A stretch of 64,000 nt of DNA, taken from contig JBANAY010000003.1 in the NCBI GenBank assembly GCA_037952775.1, positions 37,324,001-37,388,000 of the forward strand, given 5' to 3'. Both the position numbers and the translations under genes were made by a program. The notes beneath the pieces were generated by a model. It was not told the origin of the DNA. It saw only the letters and a list, made by a program, of their open reading frames with translations, and did not search any database. Source of the DNA: Clonostachys chloroleuca (taxonomy: Eukaryota; Ascomycota; Sordariomycetes; Hypocreales; Bionectriaceae). Below are positions 48,702 to 58,997 of the stretch, piece after piece (within the stretch, counting starts at the first letter, position 1; every line of letters begins with the position of its first letter).

Positions 48702-49601
48702 ATGCCATCCTCCGACCCGCTCGACGATGTTCGGCCGATGTTCGAGCTTCGAGGCCGGAATTATGTCATAACAGGCGGTGCCCAAGGTATCGGCTTCGCG
48801 TGTACCCGTGCAATCTGTGAGATGGGGGGCAATGTTGCCGTTTTGGATATCCAAGACAAGCCCGTTGACGAGTTCGAAACATTGAGCACTCGGTTCTCCA
48901 CAAAAACAATCTATATCCGAACTGACGTTACCTCCGAGGAGAGTATCAAGGTTGCGATTGGCAGAGTGGTACAAGAGCTAGGCTCGATTGACGGATGTGT
49001 TCCTGCTGCGGGGATTGCCATTGACAAGCCCTTCCTGGACCAGACTTGGGAAGAGTTTAATCGTATCCAAGAAATCAACGTGAGCACCGCTGACCAGGTC
49101 ACTGGCTATTCCCACGACTGAACGAATTCTCACACATTCTAGGTCCGTGGTACCTTCTTTGTTACCCAACTCGCTGCTCGACAGATGATCAAGCAGGGCA
49201 CCGGGGGAAGTATGGTATTGCTAGCTTCACAATCCGCCCATATCGGTCTACCGGGATACCGAATGGCTGCATATAATGCCTCCAAAGGGGCGGTCTTCAT
49301 GCTTTCAAAGGCGCTAGCTGTAGAACTTGCACCTCAGAAGATTCGTGTTAATACGATTTCTCCAGGCTTCGTGGATTCAGAGATGACGAGATCCGTTCGC
49401 GACCTGAAGAGCAAGCGTGAAGGCGAGCAAATGTGGCTCGCGCCTCCCAACCAACGGTTGAGCACGCAGAATGACCTGACTGGTGCTGTTATCTACTTAC
49501 TTAGCGATGCCGCTCGCCATACTACGGCAGCGGACATACCGATTACTGGCGGTCTCCACGCCGGAACCATTGATGGCTTGATTAGCTATGAGTCTAAGTA
49601 G
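48702..49601 (+). CDS. Short-chain dehydrogenase/reductase (SDR)
   Basis: Exons 48702-49079 and 49143-49601 give 278 residues. Classical SDR features: the NAD(P)-binding TGGAQGIG, an Asp after the second beta strand (VLDIQDK, favouring NAD), DVT in IRTDVTSEES, PAAG in place of the usual NNAG, Ser in LLASQSAH and the catalytic YNASKGA (Y-x3-K), then SPGFVDSEMT. It would oxidise a secondary alcohol or polyol, or reduce the ketone. The exact substrate cannot be read. The ATG at 48702 is the first that gives a normal N-terminus (about 20 residues before the Rossmann fold). It lies between the regulator and the cupin/UbiD pair. Confidence 0.9.
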
Positions 49602-49822
49602 TCTAGTAATCGGTATGCGATAGAAATGTGATATTCAATGGTATACAACTATCAATTTTGAAATTAAGTATACCCAATGTCCGCGGCGTTGTAAAGATAT
49701 AGCTCTGGTGATATCTTTCGCTCCCTAACCTTCGCATAAAATCTAGTTCAAGCGTTGCCAAAGCAAATTTTAATGGAGATGGAACTGATATTCCTGCATA
49801 TGTTATCTTGGCTGAACCTATT

Positions 49823-50254
49823 TTAGGAAAAAGTACCAAGATCACATTCTAGATCGCTGCACACAATAGATTGCCAATGAACTGGAATCACTTTCGCATT
49901 GAAACGTGGCTGTGGTGCCTTTGTTGAAATGTCTCCCGCATGAACAGTCACTTTGGTGCCAACCTCATCGCTGATTGTGCATTCTCCTTCAATAAAACAC
50001 TTCACCTCGTCAAACTCGTACACGATAAACTGCTTCTTGTCCTTCTCAAGTCGGAAATATCCTACGGTAAGTGGCACCTTAGATCTAGAGGACAACGAGT
50101 CTTGAGAATGTTAGCTCGGGTATCTTCAATGATGCAAAAGACAGTTTTTCAAAGTCTTATATTTACCTTTCATGAATGCCCTGACATTGGGTGCCACCTG
50201 AGGGAGCTCTGCTGACTGATTGGCGAATCCGCCTTGCTTGTACTCGATGGGCAT
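49823..50254 (-). CDS. Small single-domain cupin protein
   Basis: Exons 50254-50167 and 50100-49823 join over a GTAAAT..CTAAC..AAG intron to 121 residues. The beta-barrel core shows VGYFRLEKDKKQFIVYEFDE and the cupin motif GECTISDEVGTKVTVHAGD, like EutQ-type cupins. The usual metal-binding His residues of cupin motif 1 are not evident, so it may bind a ligand without metal or act as an accessory protein. It lies head-to-tail downstream of the UbiD gene on the same strand. A perfect CGGAAATTCCG palindrome is 153 bp upstream. Confidence 0.8.
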
Positions 50255-50406
50255 GTTTCTCAGCTGACTGATAAAAAAACTACGACGAGGCTGACCTCTC
50301 TGTCTCCTCTCTATGGACCATTTTGAAGTATGTTATAGTTGACTATTTACGAGCTAAGGCTTCACAGACGCGTTTAATGAACAGCTCAATGGTATTCCTC
50401 CCAGCA

Positions 50407-50417
50407 CGGAAATTCCG
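50407..50417. promoter_or_regulatory. CGGAAATTCCG palindrome upstream of cupin
   Basis: A palindrome around one central base, of the same form as those before the FMO gene. It lies between the UbiD 3' end and the cupin start. Confidence 0.6.
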
Positions 50418-50615
50418 TCCCGATTCCTAGACCCAGACAAGCGGGTTTCAACTGCATTTCCGCACCACAACACAGATCTTAAGATCATGAGCGCTACTTG
50501 CCAGTTTTTCCTTCGGCACTTCACCAGGCTTAGGGGTGAATAAAACCTCAAGGAGTATTGCACTAGCACTATGAATGAAACATGATGTTAAGTATCGCCC
50601 AACCGAGAGGCCAAG

Positions 50616-52298
50616 CTACAAGGATTCAAACCCCATGGCAGACCAGTTGGCTCTCACCTTATCCTTTATTTCCTTGGGGTAGCTTTTCTCAAAGTCGACG
50701 CCGCTGAAAACCCGCTTTCCTTTGTATTCCATTGGGAACAAACAGTCAGAGATAGCCTTGCCCCCTCTCCTTGCGTCCCCGCTGCCATGCGACATGTACG
50801 GAGTAAGTGGGAAGCCAGGCACATCTTCAAATACATATTCATCCTGGCCTGGGCGGCAGCGCGTAACCAAAGCCCAAATAATATCATCAAACTTACGGAT
50901 GTCCACATCATGTCCAAATAACAAAATTCGATTGATAAGCATGCAGCTTTTGTTGTTGAAAGCAATCTGCCCAAGTTTGCTACAGAAGTCTTGAGAATTC
51001 GTTTTCTCTTTGGCAAGCCTATCGGTGTCTATCTTAAGAGCGCACCAGGTAGCATGCGTTTCGAGAGGTGCAAAAGCATCTATCACTGGAAGATTTTGTT
51101 CCTTGCAGAGTTCCAGAAATTCTTCCGATGCAAGCGATGCTGTCGTGTGCTGTTTTAATATAAAATGATTAGCTGTGAATAATGGAAGAAGCCTTCGGTA
51201 AATATCTCTTACAGACTCGTCAGAGATTCTTCCAGGAACAGAAACAGGCAATATCGCGTCATCTCGATAGGTAATTGCATTGACAGTGAAAAGGGGCTGT
51301 AGATGTTTGTCGTCGTCAAAGTGAAGTCCTAAATAATCTTCAAATGGGCCTTCGTAGGCTTTGTCCTCGAGAGAAAATGTTCCTTCGAACACGATTTCGC
51401 TGTTTGCAGGCACTAAGAGGTCACTCAACTCACACTTGACCAACTCAAGAGGCTCGCCCACGAGCGCGCCAACGTATTCACCTTCGGATACGCCCTCTGG
51501 AATAGGGCATGCGGCCGCTAGACTAACTGCTGGCGGAACACCCATTGCCAAGGCCCACGGAATCTCCGTTGCTCCCTCCTTGAGCCACTTGTCCCTGATG
51601 ATGGAGTTATGCTGGCCATTTGCAACCAAGCATACTAGACGTCTGCTGTCATGGATCATTCCGCGGAAGATGGACCAATTTGTCCATGATGCGTCAGGAG
51701 CTTGAAGAATATGGACTCCATATGTCTGTAGATATTTCCCTCCGTCTGCCTGGTGCAGCATTGGTGCTGGAAGCTTGTTTAAATCGATCTCATCACCAAA
51801 GATCTTGGTTTGTTTGCATGGCCCTGTCGATAGAATGTGAGGCTCTACCTTGGGCTTGACCTTGCCAACCTGGCTTCTCTCAAGAATATCCTTCCAACTT
51901 GAATCGGCAGGCAAACCAAGGGATCGAGCTATCCTCCCGTACTTCTCTGGTCCGTGACTCCTCAGACTCGCGGCATTTCCAAACATCCTCCACAGACCGT
52001 TTTTGGCTCCCTTGACATTATGGAAGAGAGGTGCTTTTCCATTGACTTCGCTCACACGTCGAACGATTGCGCCGACTTCAAGGTGCGGATCCACTTCTTG
52101 TTTAATATCCGCAAGGTCTCCGTCTTCGCGTAGCACATCAATGAAGGTGCGAAAGTCGAGCTGCGCGGCGACATGGCGTGGATGGGATGCAACAGAACTT
52201 TTGGATCGAAACGAGCTTGATCTAAGGGCCAGCCGGTGTGGAAGTCTCTTAGTAGCTGGTCTTAGTATCGGACGATATTTGAACATAGACATCCTCAT
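50616..52298 (-). CDS. UbiD-family decarboxylase (Fdc1/ferulic-cinnamic acid type)
   Basis: A single exon of 560 residues. The first about 40 residues are rich in Arg and Ser with no acid (RPATKRLPHRLALRSSSFRS), suggesting mitochondrial import, as for yeast Fdc1. The core follows the UbiD order: LDFRTFIDVLREDGDLADI, the prenyl-FMN/metal segment WTNWSIFRGMIHDSRRLVC, VGALVGEPLELVKCE, ANSEIVFEGTF with the metal Glu, YEGPFEDYLG, and the C-terminal MSHGSGDARRGGK. Family members use prenylated FMN to decarboxylate alpha,beta-unsaturated or aromatic acids such as cinnamate. The UbiX/Pad1 partner that makes the cofactor is not in this window. Neighbouring ALDH, SDR and oxidases fit aromatic or unsaturated acid metabolism. 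Confidence 0.9.
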   Translation of the reverse strand: MRMSMFKYRPILRPATKRLPHRLALRSSSFRSKSSVASHPRHVAAQLDFRTFIDVLREDGDLADIKQEVDPHLEVGAIVRRVSEVNGKAPLFHNVKGAKNGLWRMFGNAASLRSHGPEKYGRIARSLGLPADSSWKDILERSQVGKVKPKVEPHILSTGPCKQTKIFGDEIDLNKLPAPMLHQADGGKYLQTYGVHILQAPDASWTNWSIFRGMIHDSRRLVCLVANGQHNSIIRDKWLKEGATEIPWALAMGVPPAVSLAAACPIPEGVSEGEYVGALVGEPLELVKCELSDLLVPANSEIVFEGTFSLEDKAYEGPFEDYLGLHFDDDKHLQPLFTVNAITYRDDAILPVSVPGRISDESVRDIYRRLLPLFTANHFILKQHTTASLASEEFLELCKEQNLPVIDAFAPLETHATWCALKIDTDRLAKEKTNSQDFCSKLGQIAFNNKSCMLINRILLFGHDVDIRKFDDIIWALVTRCRPGQDEYVFEDVPGFPLTPYMSHGSGDARRGGKAISDCLFPMEYKGKRVFSGVDFEKSYPKEIKDKVRANWSAMGFESL

Positions 52299-52455
52299 TA
52301 TTTGTGCTTGGTTCGTTTGCCACCTTGCATACTACCCAGGCTAAAGCGGTATGGCATCAGGTGAGTGCATTGTTATAATCGGATAGTACGATCGCTAGCA
52401 ACGACATCCTCTATTATTAGCGTCAGTTCCCGGTTTACCACAGAGTGGATCTCCA

Positions 52456-52466
52456 CGGATGTTCCG
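52456..52466. promoter_or_regulatory. CGG-N5-CCG site upstream of UbiD
   Basis: CGGATGTTCCG lies 158 bp before the UbiD start, nearly the same distance as the cupin palindrome from its gene. TTCCG half-sites are nearby (52481-52485). Confidence 0.5.
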
Positions 52467-53351
52467 ATGAGATAGGAAGTATTCCGTGGCACTGCTTCAC
52501 TAGACTCGCTATTCTCCGGCTGAGGCATTGATTATTTTTCTATAGCCCAAGATTAAACTCTCAAGTCAAGCTGGGCCAGTGCATGAGCAAATGTGTAGTT
52601 GAGTAACCTCAGCAAGATGGCGTCTCACGAGCGTGCTTGTTGTTGCACCACTGGTAAGCTCCATGAGTAACTAACAGCTCTCCTCCTTGGCTTGGTATTT
52701 TTCACTTCTGAACCTTTCAAATAATAAGGAAACTCCTCATGGAGCGTACATCTTGGTTGAAGAGAAAGTCAAAGCATATTGGCTCACCCTCTACCTCCAG
52801 CACTTAGACTCGTGATTTTATTTGTCCCATGCATTCTGAATCTGGCAGAACAGTAAGCTCTTGGTAGATTCCTTTGTTTCGAGTGGATTTATTTGCCTGA
52901 TACTCTATTTTTTTCAACGGTGATCAGCTGCCAGTAAACGTGCCAGGCGATTTCCACATCATAAAAAGGCTCGGCGAGGGATCAAATGGACGTGACCCGC
53001 ATAGCCCCAAGGCTATAGACCCTTTCGGCCATACTGGCATAAAAAATTTGCAGAATAAACTTTCCAACTATATTACAGCGCCCGGATCTTGTTTGGAAGC
53101 AAGATGTATATTTCTTTCTCAAATAAGTTGATCTGGGAGCTAAGCTGATAACTCTGCGCAAGTATATCATTAGCTACTTCAAAAATGGTGTCCATTTCTC
53201 GTCCACAGCTATAGCCCCTTGTTTTTATCGATATAGAAGCCCCAATCCACTGAAGAAACCCTCGTAGAGCTCCTAAATGTAGGAATTACATAGCGTTTGT
53301 CTTCATCGCAATTATTTTGGTCATCTCCGAGGGTTTGTTATACTTCACACC
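52467..53351. other. Intergenic between UbiD and permease pseudogene
   Basis: No gene supportable; only short chance frames. Confidence 0.4.
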
Positions 53352-53363
53352 TTCCGACCGGAA
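53352..53363. promoter_or_regulatory. TTCCGACCGGAA element upstream of permease
   Basis: This 12-mer also occurs exactly at 43259-43270, at the centre of the FMO double palindrome. It lies 186 bp before the permease start codon and is followed by CGGAACGCCG. Confidence 0.5.
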
Positions 53364-53548
53364 CAATCACGGAACGCCGAACCAAGCCTCATCCCAAGAT
53401 AGTTAAGATCAGTAGAGAGAAGCCAGGATAATAAGACTTTGACAAACCGCTTATACAGCAAGGTCTAGAGTATTTGAGGAATAAGATAAGTAGATAGGCG
53501 TCACCCAATCGGTTTGCAAAAAGTACGCTATCGGGACACATCAGCATC

Positions 53549-55288
53549 ATGAGCTTAACAAATCAAAATACCACTGACGGGGCGTCCGTTACCCATAAAC
53601 CAACAAACCCAGACGCAGAAAGATTAGAACAGCTCGGAATCCAGGATGGACTTAGAAGAAATTATTCGCTGCCATCTTTGGTTGGGCTTTGTCTATGCCT
53701 GATGGGAACATGGGAAGCCAGCCCAGCTGTTCTCACACAAGCACTATTGAGCGGCGGAGCCCCTTTCCTCTTCTACAATTTGTAATTTGACTCTCCATAC
53801 ATACCCTGGAACATTTTTATTGACCATATGGTAATAGCATTCTCACCTTCCTTTGCACGCTTGCTATGGGGGCCTCATTAGCTGAGATTGCATCTATATA
53901 TCCAACAGCCGGCGGTATATTATTATATCACGAACAAATATCGCACCGAGCCTAACTCGGACCCAGGCCAGTATTATTGGGTCACGGCCCTAGCCCCTAG
54001 ATCGGTAAATAAGTTCGCGGGCTGGATAACTGGCTGGATATCATTAGGCGGCCAGATTGTGCTTATAGTATCGCCCGTATTTATATTAGGTCTAATGGTA
54101 CAGGGCCTTGTTAATCTTAACTATGATACCTATGTAGGTACCAGATGGCAGGGCATACTATTTTATTAGGCCTTTATTATCTACGCTGCAGTTATGAGTG
54201 AATAGGGCTATCGGTTCTTGCCCATGGCAAACTTGATATCAGGAATACTGTCACCAGATCCTATCATTCGCTCTATTCGGTATCTGATACAGATATAGGT
54301 GTTTTACGCGTTGGTTGCTTCGTCATTATATTTATCGTTCTCGCTGCTATATCCAGGAAAAACTCGGCTGATTTCGTCTTCACGAAAGTTTCAAACCAAA
54401 TTGGCTGGCCTAATGACGGAATCGCCTGGATGGTAGGTTTAATCAGCACCATCTATCCATTCCTTGGATACGACGCGGCATGTCACCTGGCTGAAGAAAT
54501 CCCACATGCGGCACGAAATGTTCCTGTCGCCGTTGTGGGGAGCATCACCATCAATGGCTTGATGGGACTAACTTTTGCCACGATGCTCTTGTTTTCCATT
54601 GGGTCACTGGAAGACATTCTTGCTACATCAACTGGCTTTCCATTTATCCAATTACTTCTCGATGTTACCAAGTCCCCACGCCGGCGCAACCATTCTATCA
54701 CTTTTCCCCATCATTATCGCCATGGCTGCGGCCGTTGCGGGCGTGACGCCTACCTCGCGAATACTCTGGGCCTTTGCTCGCGATCGTGCTGCACCATTCT
54801 CAGGGTTCCTGAGTGATGTTAACCAGAAGAAGCAGGTTCCGGTTAGGGCTATATGGATCATCGTAATCCTTCAGATTGTTCTCGGCCTCATCTATCTGGC
54901 TAGTTCAACGGCATTCAATGCTATTCTTTCAATGGCCATTGTCAGTATGTACATCTCCTATATTATTCCGATCGCAGCAATGCTTTTCGGAGGCCGTGGA
55001 CGGGTGCGATCAGCCGACTACGGGCCCTTTAAGCTAGGGCGATCGCTTGGGGTTATCTTGAATATCGTCAGTGTCGGCTGGATCCTTGTTTCGATGGTAT
55101 TCAGCACCTTTCCCGGTGTTATGCCTACCACTGCAGATAACATGAACTACTCTATTTTCGTCATTATAGGATGGCTTGTATTTGGAATTCTCTTCTACTT
55201 GGTCTCGGGTCGTCGAAAGTTTGAGATGCCAATAGTTAGCGCAGGACTGATCATGGGGATCCCGTTGACCGTAGACCCAGCGGCTTAA
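53549..55288 (+). pseudogene. Broken APC-family amino acid/GABA-choline permease
   Basis: The first exon (from 53549) encodes an acidic N-terminus and GLCLCLMGTWEASPAVLTQA. Further exons give SLAEIASIYPTAGG, QYYWVTALAPRSVNKFAGWI, YPFLGYDAACHLAEEIPHAA, AGVTPTSRILWAFARDRAA and FNAILSMAIVSMYISYIIP, all in APC order. Damage: TAG after GILFY (54167-54169) and TAG before GYRFLPMANL (about 54204-54206), both where relatives have Trp. The splice donor after NLISG near 54242 is not a GT. An extra C in the run at 54673-54676 shifts the frame before HAGATIL. The TGG-to-TAG changes and the A+T-rich codons around 53990-54240 are RIP-like. The 3' half is otherwise well preserved, so inactivation is fairly recent. 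Confidence 0.85.
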
Positions 55289-55438
55289 GCGCCAGTTAAC
55301 AGTCTTGCAATACTTCCGTACGATATTATTTCTCGGCCTATCCATTGTGTTGAGTTGTCGGGTTCTGGCATCTTCCATTGCTGTTTAACTTTCTACTCAA
55401 ACTCTCTTACGTACATATTTCTCGGCCTGAAGTTATGC

Positions 55439-55439
<1 letters not shown>

Positions 55440-55472
<33 letters not shown>
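55440..55472. repeat. Homopolymer of about 33 A
   Basis: An uninterrupted A run 150 bp after the permease frame. It may be a retroposon tail or expansion of a poly(A) signal region. Length may be inexact. Confidence 0.8.
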
Positions 55473-55473
<1 letters not shown>

Positions 55474-55872
55474 GAAATCTAACAGAACTCTTGATATTAC
55501 GATATCTCTCAGGTAGCTGATATAAATCCAACCGTGAGGGGAACTATCCTGCCGGCAATACAGAGGCTCCAACGTTTCCATTTAATCAGAGCTACCGTGC
55601 TATCCACCCACCCGCAATAGTACAACCACTTAACTACTGGTAAGATAGTCTCTTATAATAGGCCCAATCTATAAATGCCTCACTGTAACTAAGTCAAAGG
55701 GCAGCCTGCTCCCTGATGGTCCTACTGGTCCCGATAATGGTATCATGGGGAGAGAGAGGTAAACCCCGTTGCCTTCTCTGAAACACAGATTGGTGCTAAA
55801 GTTCCTTCCGACCCCAGAGGCGTAAATATACCTGGTTTGGGCTTTGTTCTTGTCACACAATGTTCCCCACTT

Positions 55873-55883
55873 CGGAAATTCCT
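55873..55883. promoter_or_regulatory. CGGAAATTCCT, one mismatch from the palindrome, upstream of ALDH
   Basis: It differs from the cupin palindrome CGGAAATTCCG only at the last base. It lies 168 bp before the first possible ALDH start (56041). Confidence 0.4.
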
Positions 55884-56094
55884 TGTCTATATATGAGAGG
55901 GTTATTGATATTAGTTCCTCAACGGAATGATCCGCGCGCATGTTCCTAAGGCGTTCAGGGCCTGCCCAGGTCGATATCTCATCTCAGATTGGTATTAGTC
56001 TGACCTCCACATAAAGCCGCATGGTACTACCATGCCGTAGATGAAGAAAGAAGTGCATCGAGAAACCAAATCAGGGTCGCATTTAGTAAGCATC

Positions 56095-57734
56095 ATGAAC
56101 AGAAGCATACTACAGCGGGTAAGAATCGCCCAACAACCAGAGCGCTGGTTCAACATCAGGCACCGACGTCTCTCCACTAAAACGACGGTTCCCCTCGTTA
56201 TCAACGGCAAAGATGTTGAGACCTCCAATGTCCATTCTGTTATAAGCCCTTTGACGAGTAAGCCAATATGGTCTCTGGCATGTGCATCAAGCCAGCATCT
56301 CGAAGATGCGATCCAAAGTGCCCATTCCGCTTTCCCAAGGTGGTCCAAGACTAAGGCATCTGCACGACGCGACATCTTTCTTGCTGCGGCTGATATTATG
56401 AATAAGCGACGATCAGAACTTGGTGAATACATGCACCATGAGATAGGAGCCAACCAAATATATCAAGATTTTATTCTAGGGCTTGCTATTGATGGCCTGA
56501 AAGACACGGCTGGGCGAATTTCTGGGGCCGTCCAGGGGTCTACACCAGAGTCGACCTATGAAGGAATGAAGGCCATCGTTCATAAGCGCCCCTATGGAGT
56601 GAATCTTGGGATTGCACCATGGTATGCTATCATTAAGACATCAACTCTTGCATACCGATCATCCTACTAATGTTGCCTACGCATTAGGAATGCGCCATAC
56701 CATCTTGGACTACGATCTATCTCCTTTGCCCTCGCTACTGGAAATACAGCTATTCTGAAAGGAGCAGAACTTTCACCACGGTGCTACTGGGGAATTGTTG
56801 ACGTCTTCCGCGAAGCTGGTTTACCAGACGGAGCTCTGAATCTCATCTTTCACTCTCCCCAAGATGCAGGCACCACCATCAGCGCCCTTGTGTCCCATCC
56901 GACAGTAAAGAAGATCAACTTTACCGGAAGCACCAGGGTTGGCAGTATCATCTCTGAAATTGCTGGTAAACATCTGAAACCAGTTCTTATGGAGCTTGGA
57001 GGAAAAGCGAGTGCGATTGTGCTCGAAGATGCCGACCTAGAGCAAGCTGCCCTCCATTGCGCACGAGGAGCTTTTATGAATGTGAGTATTTGAGGAATAA
57101 TCCTATCTTCCGCTGAATCGAGTCACTCATAATAAGAAATCAGGCTGGGCAGATATGTATGTCAACCGAACGCATCTTAGTACAAGATTCGATCGCCCCC
57201 GAATTCCAGAATATCCTGCAACGCACTATCCAAGACCTATTTGGGTCCGCAGATAATACTCCAGTCCTTGTGACTGCGGCTTCAGCCCAACGAAACAGGG
57301 CCTTAATATCAGATGCAGTCGGCAAGGGTGCAGAATCAGTGCAAATCTTCAGCGACACTCACAAAGATCAGGTAGAGACCAGAATACGCCCAGTCGTCCT
57401 TAAAGATATCGACAAGAAAATGGATCTTTATGCCAACGAATCTTTTGGTCCCAGCGTGTCACTCTTCACTTTTGAAACTTTGAATAATGCTATCACATTA
57501 GCCAATGACACAGACTACGGCCTGTCAGCTTCCATCTTCACAGATGACTTAGGCAAGGCATTTCGTGTTGCTGACGAATTGGAATCTGGGGCTGTTCATA
57601 TCAACTCGATGACCGTTCACGATGAGTATCCCCTTCCCCATGGCGGAGTAAAGAGTAGTGGGTTTGGACGTTTCAATGGTTACCAAGGGTTGGATGAATT
57701 TCTATACTATAAAACAGTCACCTGGATGGAGTAG
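56095..57734 (+). CDS. Aldehyde dehydrogenase (salicylaldehyde/vanillin-dehydrogenase-like)
   Basis: Exons 56095-56621, 56688-57081 and 57144-57734 join to 503 residues. The catalytic Cys is in NAGQICMSTERI and begins exon 3. The general base Glu is in MELGGKASAIVLEDADL, and the cofactor loop is INFTGSTRVGSIISE. The C-terminus ends GFGRFNGYQGLDEFLYYKTV. The ATG at 56095 starts an Arg-rich leader (MNRSILQRVRIAQQPERWF) that could be a mitochondrial presequence. An in-frame ATG at 56041 would add 18 residues. Intron 1 has a TACTAAT branch site. It oxidises an aldehyde, probably aromatic, to the acid with NAD(P). Confidence 0.88.
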
Positions 57735-58083
57735 TTTAGATTTCAATACCCTTGTTTCAGACACCAAGGAAACTTTCAACGCAAGCGCGCAGTGGGCTTG
57801 CACACTTCAATTTGGCGTACGCTAGATATTTATTTCAAACGCAGGATAGGGAGTTTTGCTAATCGAACTATTCGCTTGTTTTGACGGCATAGATTAAAGC
57901 TCTTAATTCCACTACTCTAGCTCTTGAGTTCAAGAGCTATGTAGAAACGAGTTGGAAAGCCGGAGTTAGAGTCGGAAGTCCGGAACCACTTACTCTGAAT
58001 GACATGCCCAACTCCTTCCTAGCCCTCGTAGGCCATAGCTAAGAGAACACGAATTAGAAAGCTCCTACCTATGCCGACTGCTT
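57735..58083. other. Intergenic
   Basis: No gene. CGGAAGTCCG (CGG-N4-CCG) occurs at about 57974-57983, of unclear significance. Confidence 0.35.
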
Positions 58084-58396
58084 ACGCTCTGAGAGAAATA
58101 GCTTTAATCATATCGGCCCCGCTTCGAAACCCTCCATCAATTAAGATTTCAACAGAGGAGAGGATCTCAGGGTAGTGATTCTACACATCCGGTCAAACCA
58201 GGATATCTGGAGGTGGGTGCGCGGTCAGTGGCTCTACCACAGTGATTGCCAAGCACAATGCGTCCCATGGAGTGTGCAACTCTCGCATCTCGGCCAGTCT
58301 AGACCCCTTTGACCATGATCGGTAGAGATTCTGACCTTCGAAGCCATGGAATAATGCTCCAATCCGCGGTGAAGTCAATCAATCCAGGTGTGTGCC
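58084..58396 (-). pseudogene. Relic of an FMN-dependent 2-hydroxy-acid dehydrogenase (lactate oxidase/cyt b2 family)
   Basis: Minus-strand fragments in shifting frames match the family order: LIDFTADWSIIPWLRRSESL then PIMVKGV (barrel strand with the conserved Lys), GRIVLGNHCGRATDRAPTS (the S-N-H-G-G-R region carrying the catalytic His), and EILSSVEILIDGGFRSGADM then IKAISLRA (phosphate-binding DGGxR). A TAG follows KGV, and there are frame changes around it. Only the C-terminal third is visible. Confidence 0.7.
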
Positions 58397-58700
58397 TCAT
58401 AAGGCTACTACCTCTTTATCACCACTGCTCACAGTTGTCTTCACCCAGGCCATAACAATTACTCCATTAGATTCGACGCATTTCTTCCTCTCACTATAAG
58501 ACCATAGGAAAATCAAGGGCAGTTGATCCTTGTTCGCGTGGTTGGAAAAAGTATGTTATTGGGTTGGTTCCAAAAATTTGTTGCAAGGTTAGCCTGACGG
58601 TGCTGTGAAACAGTGAATAATTCCTCCTACATCTGGTCCTCGAGCCAAGCGGGTTTGTAGACCAGAGCCGGAACACGTAGCCGGAATACGGATTTGGGGA

Positions 58701-58711
58701 CGGAAATCCCG
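58701..58711. promoter_or_regulatory. CGG-N5-CCG site upstream of BBE oxidase
   Basis: CGGAAATCCCG lies 287 bp before the oxidase start. Nearby are two CCGGAA half-sites (58660-58690) and an inverted pair CGGAAT..ATTCCG at 58792-58809. Confidence 0.5.
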
Positions 58712-58997
58712 ATCTACATCAGAGCCAAGTATCATGGCAGCATTTTTATTATAGCCCAGGTAGTAACCACAGGCTACTATTGCGGGGATACCGGAATCCA
58801 GGTATTCCGCCGGTTAGGCGTTCCTAACCTAACTGCGAGTCAATCAGGTCCCAAACCGCCTGTGGCAGTCGATCCAGATTATGAATCGATTTTATATACC
58901 TTTGCTAAGGTAGAATAGGAAATGCAAATTCCAGAGACCCTCGGAAAACCATCGAGACAAGAGCCATATTACGAGAAAGATTAACCGCAAAGTCAAT

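Noticed and set aside
57974..57983. CGGAAGTCCG as another operator copy
   Set aside because: The spacing is N4, not N5, and it lies 1 kb from the next start and just after the ALDH gene, so it was not counted in the shared motif set.
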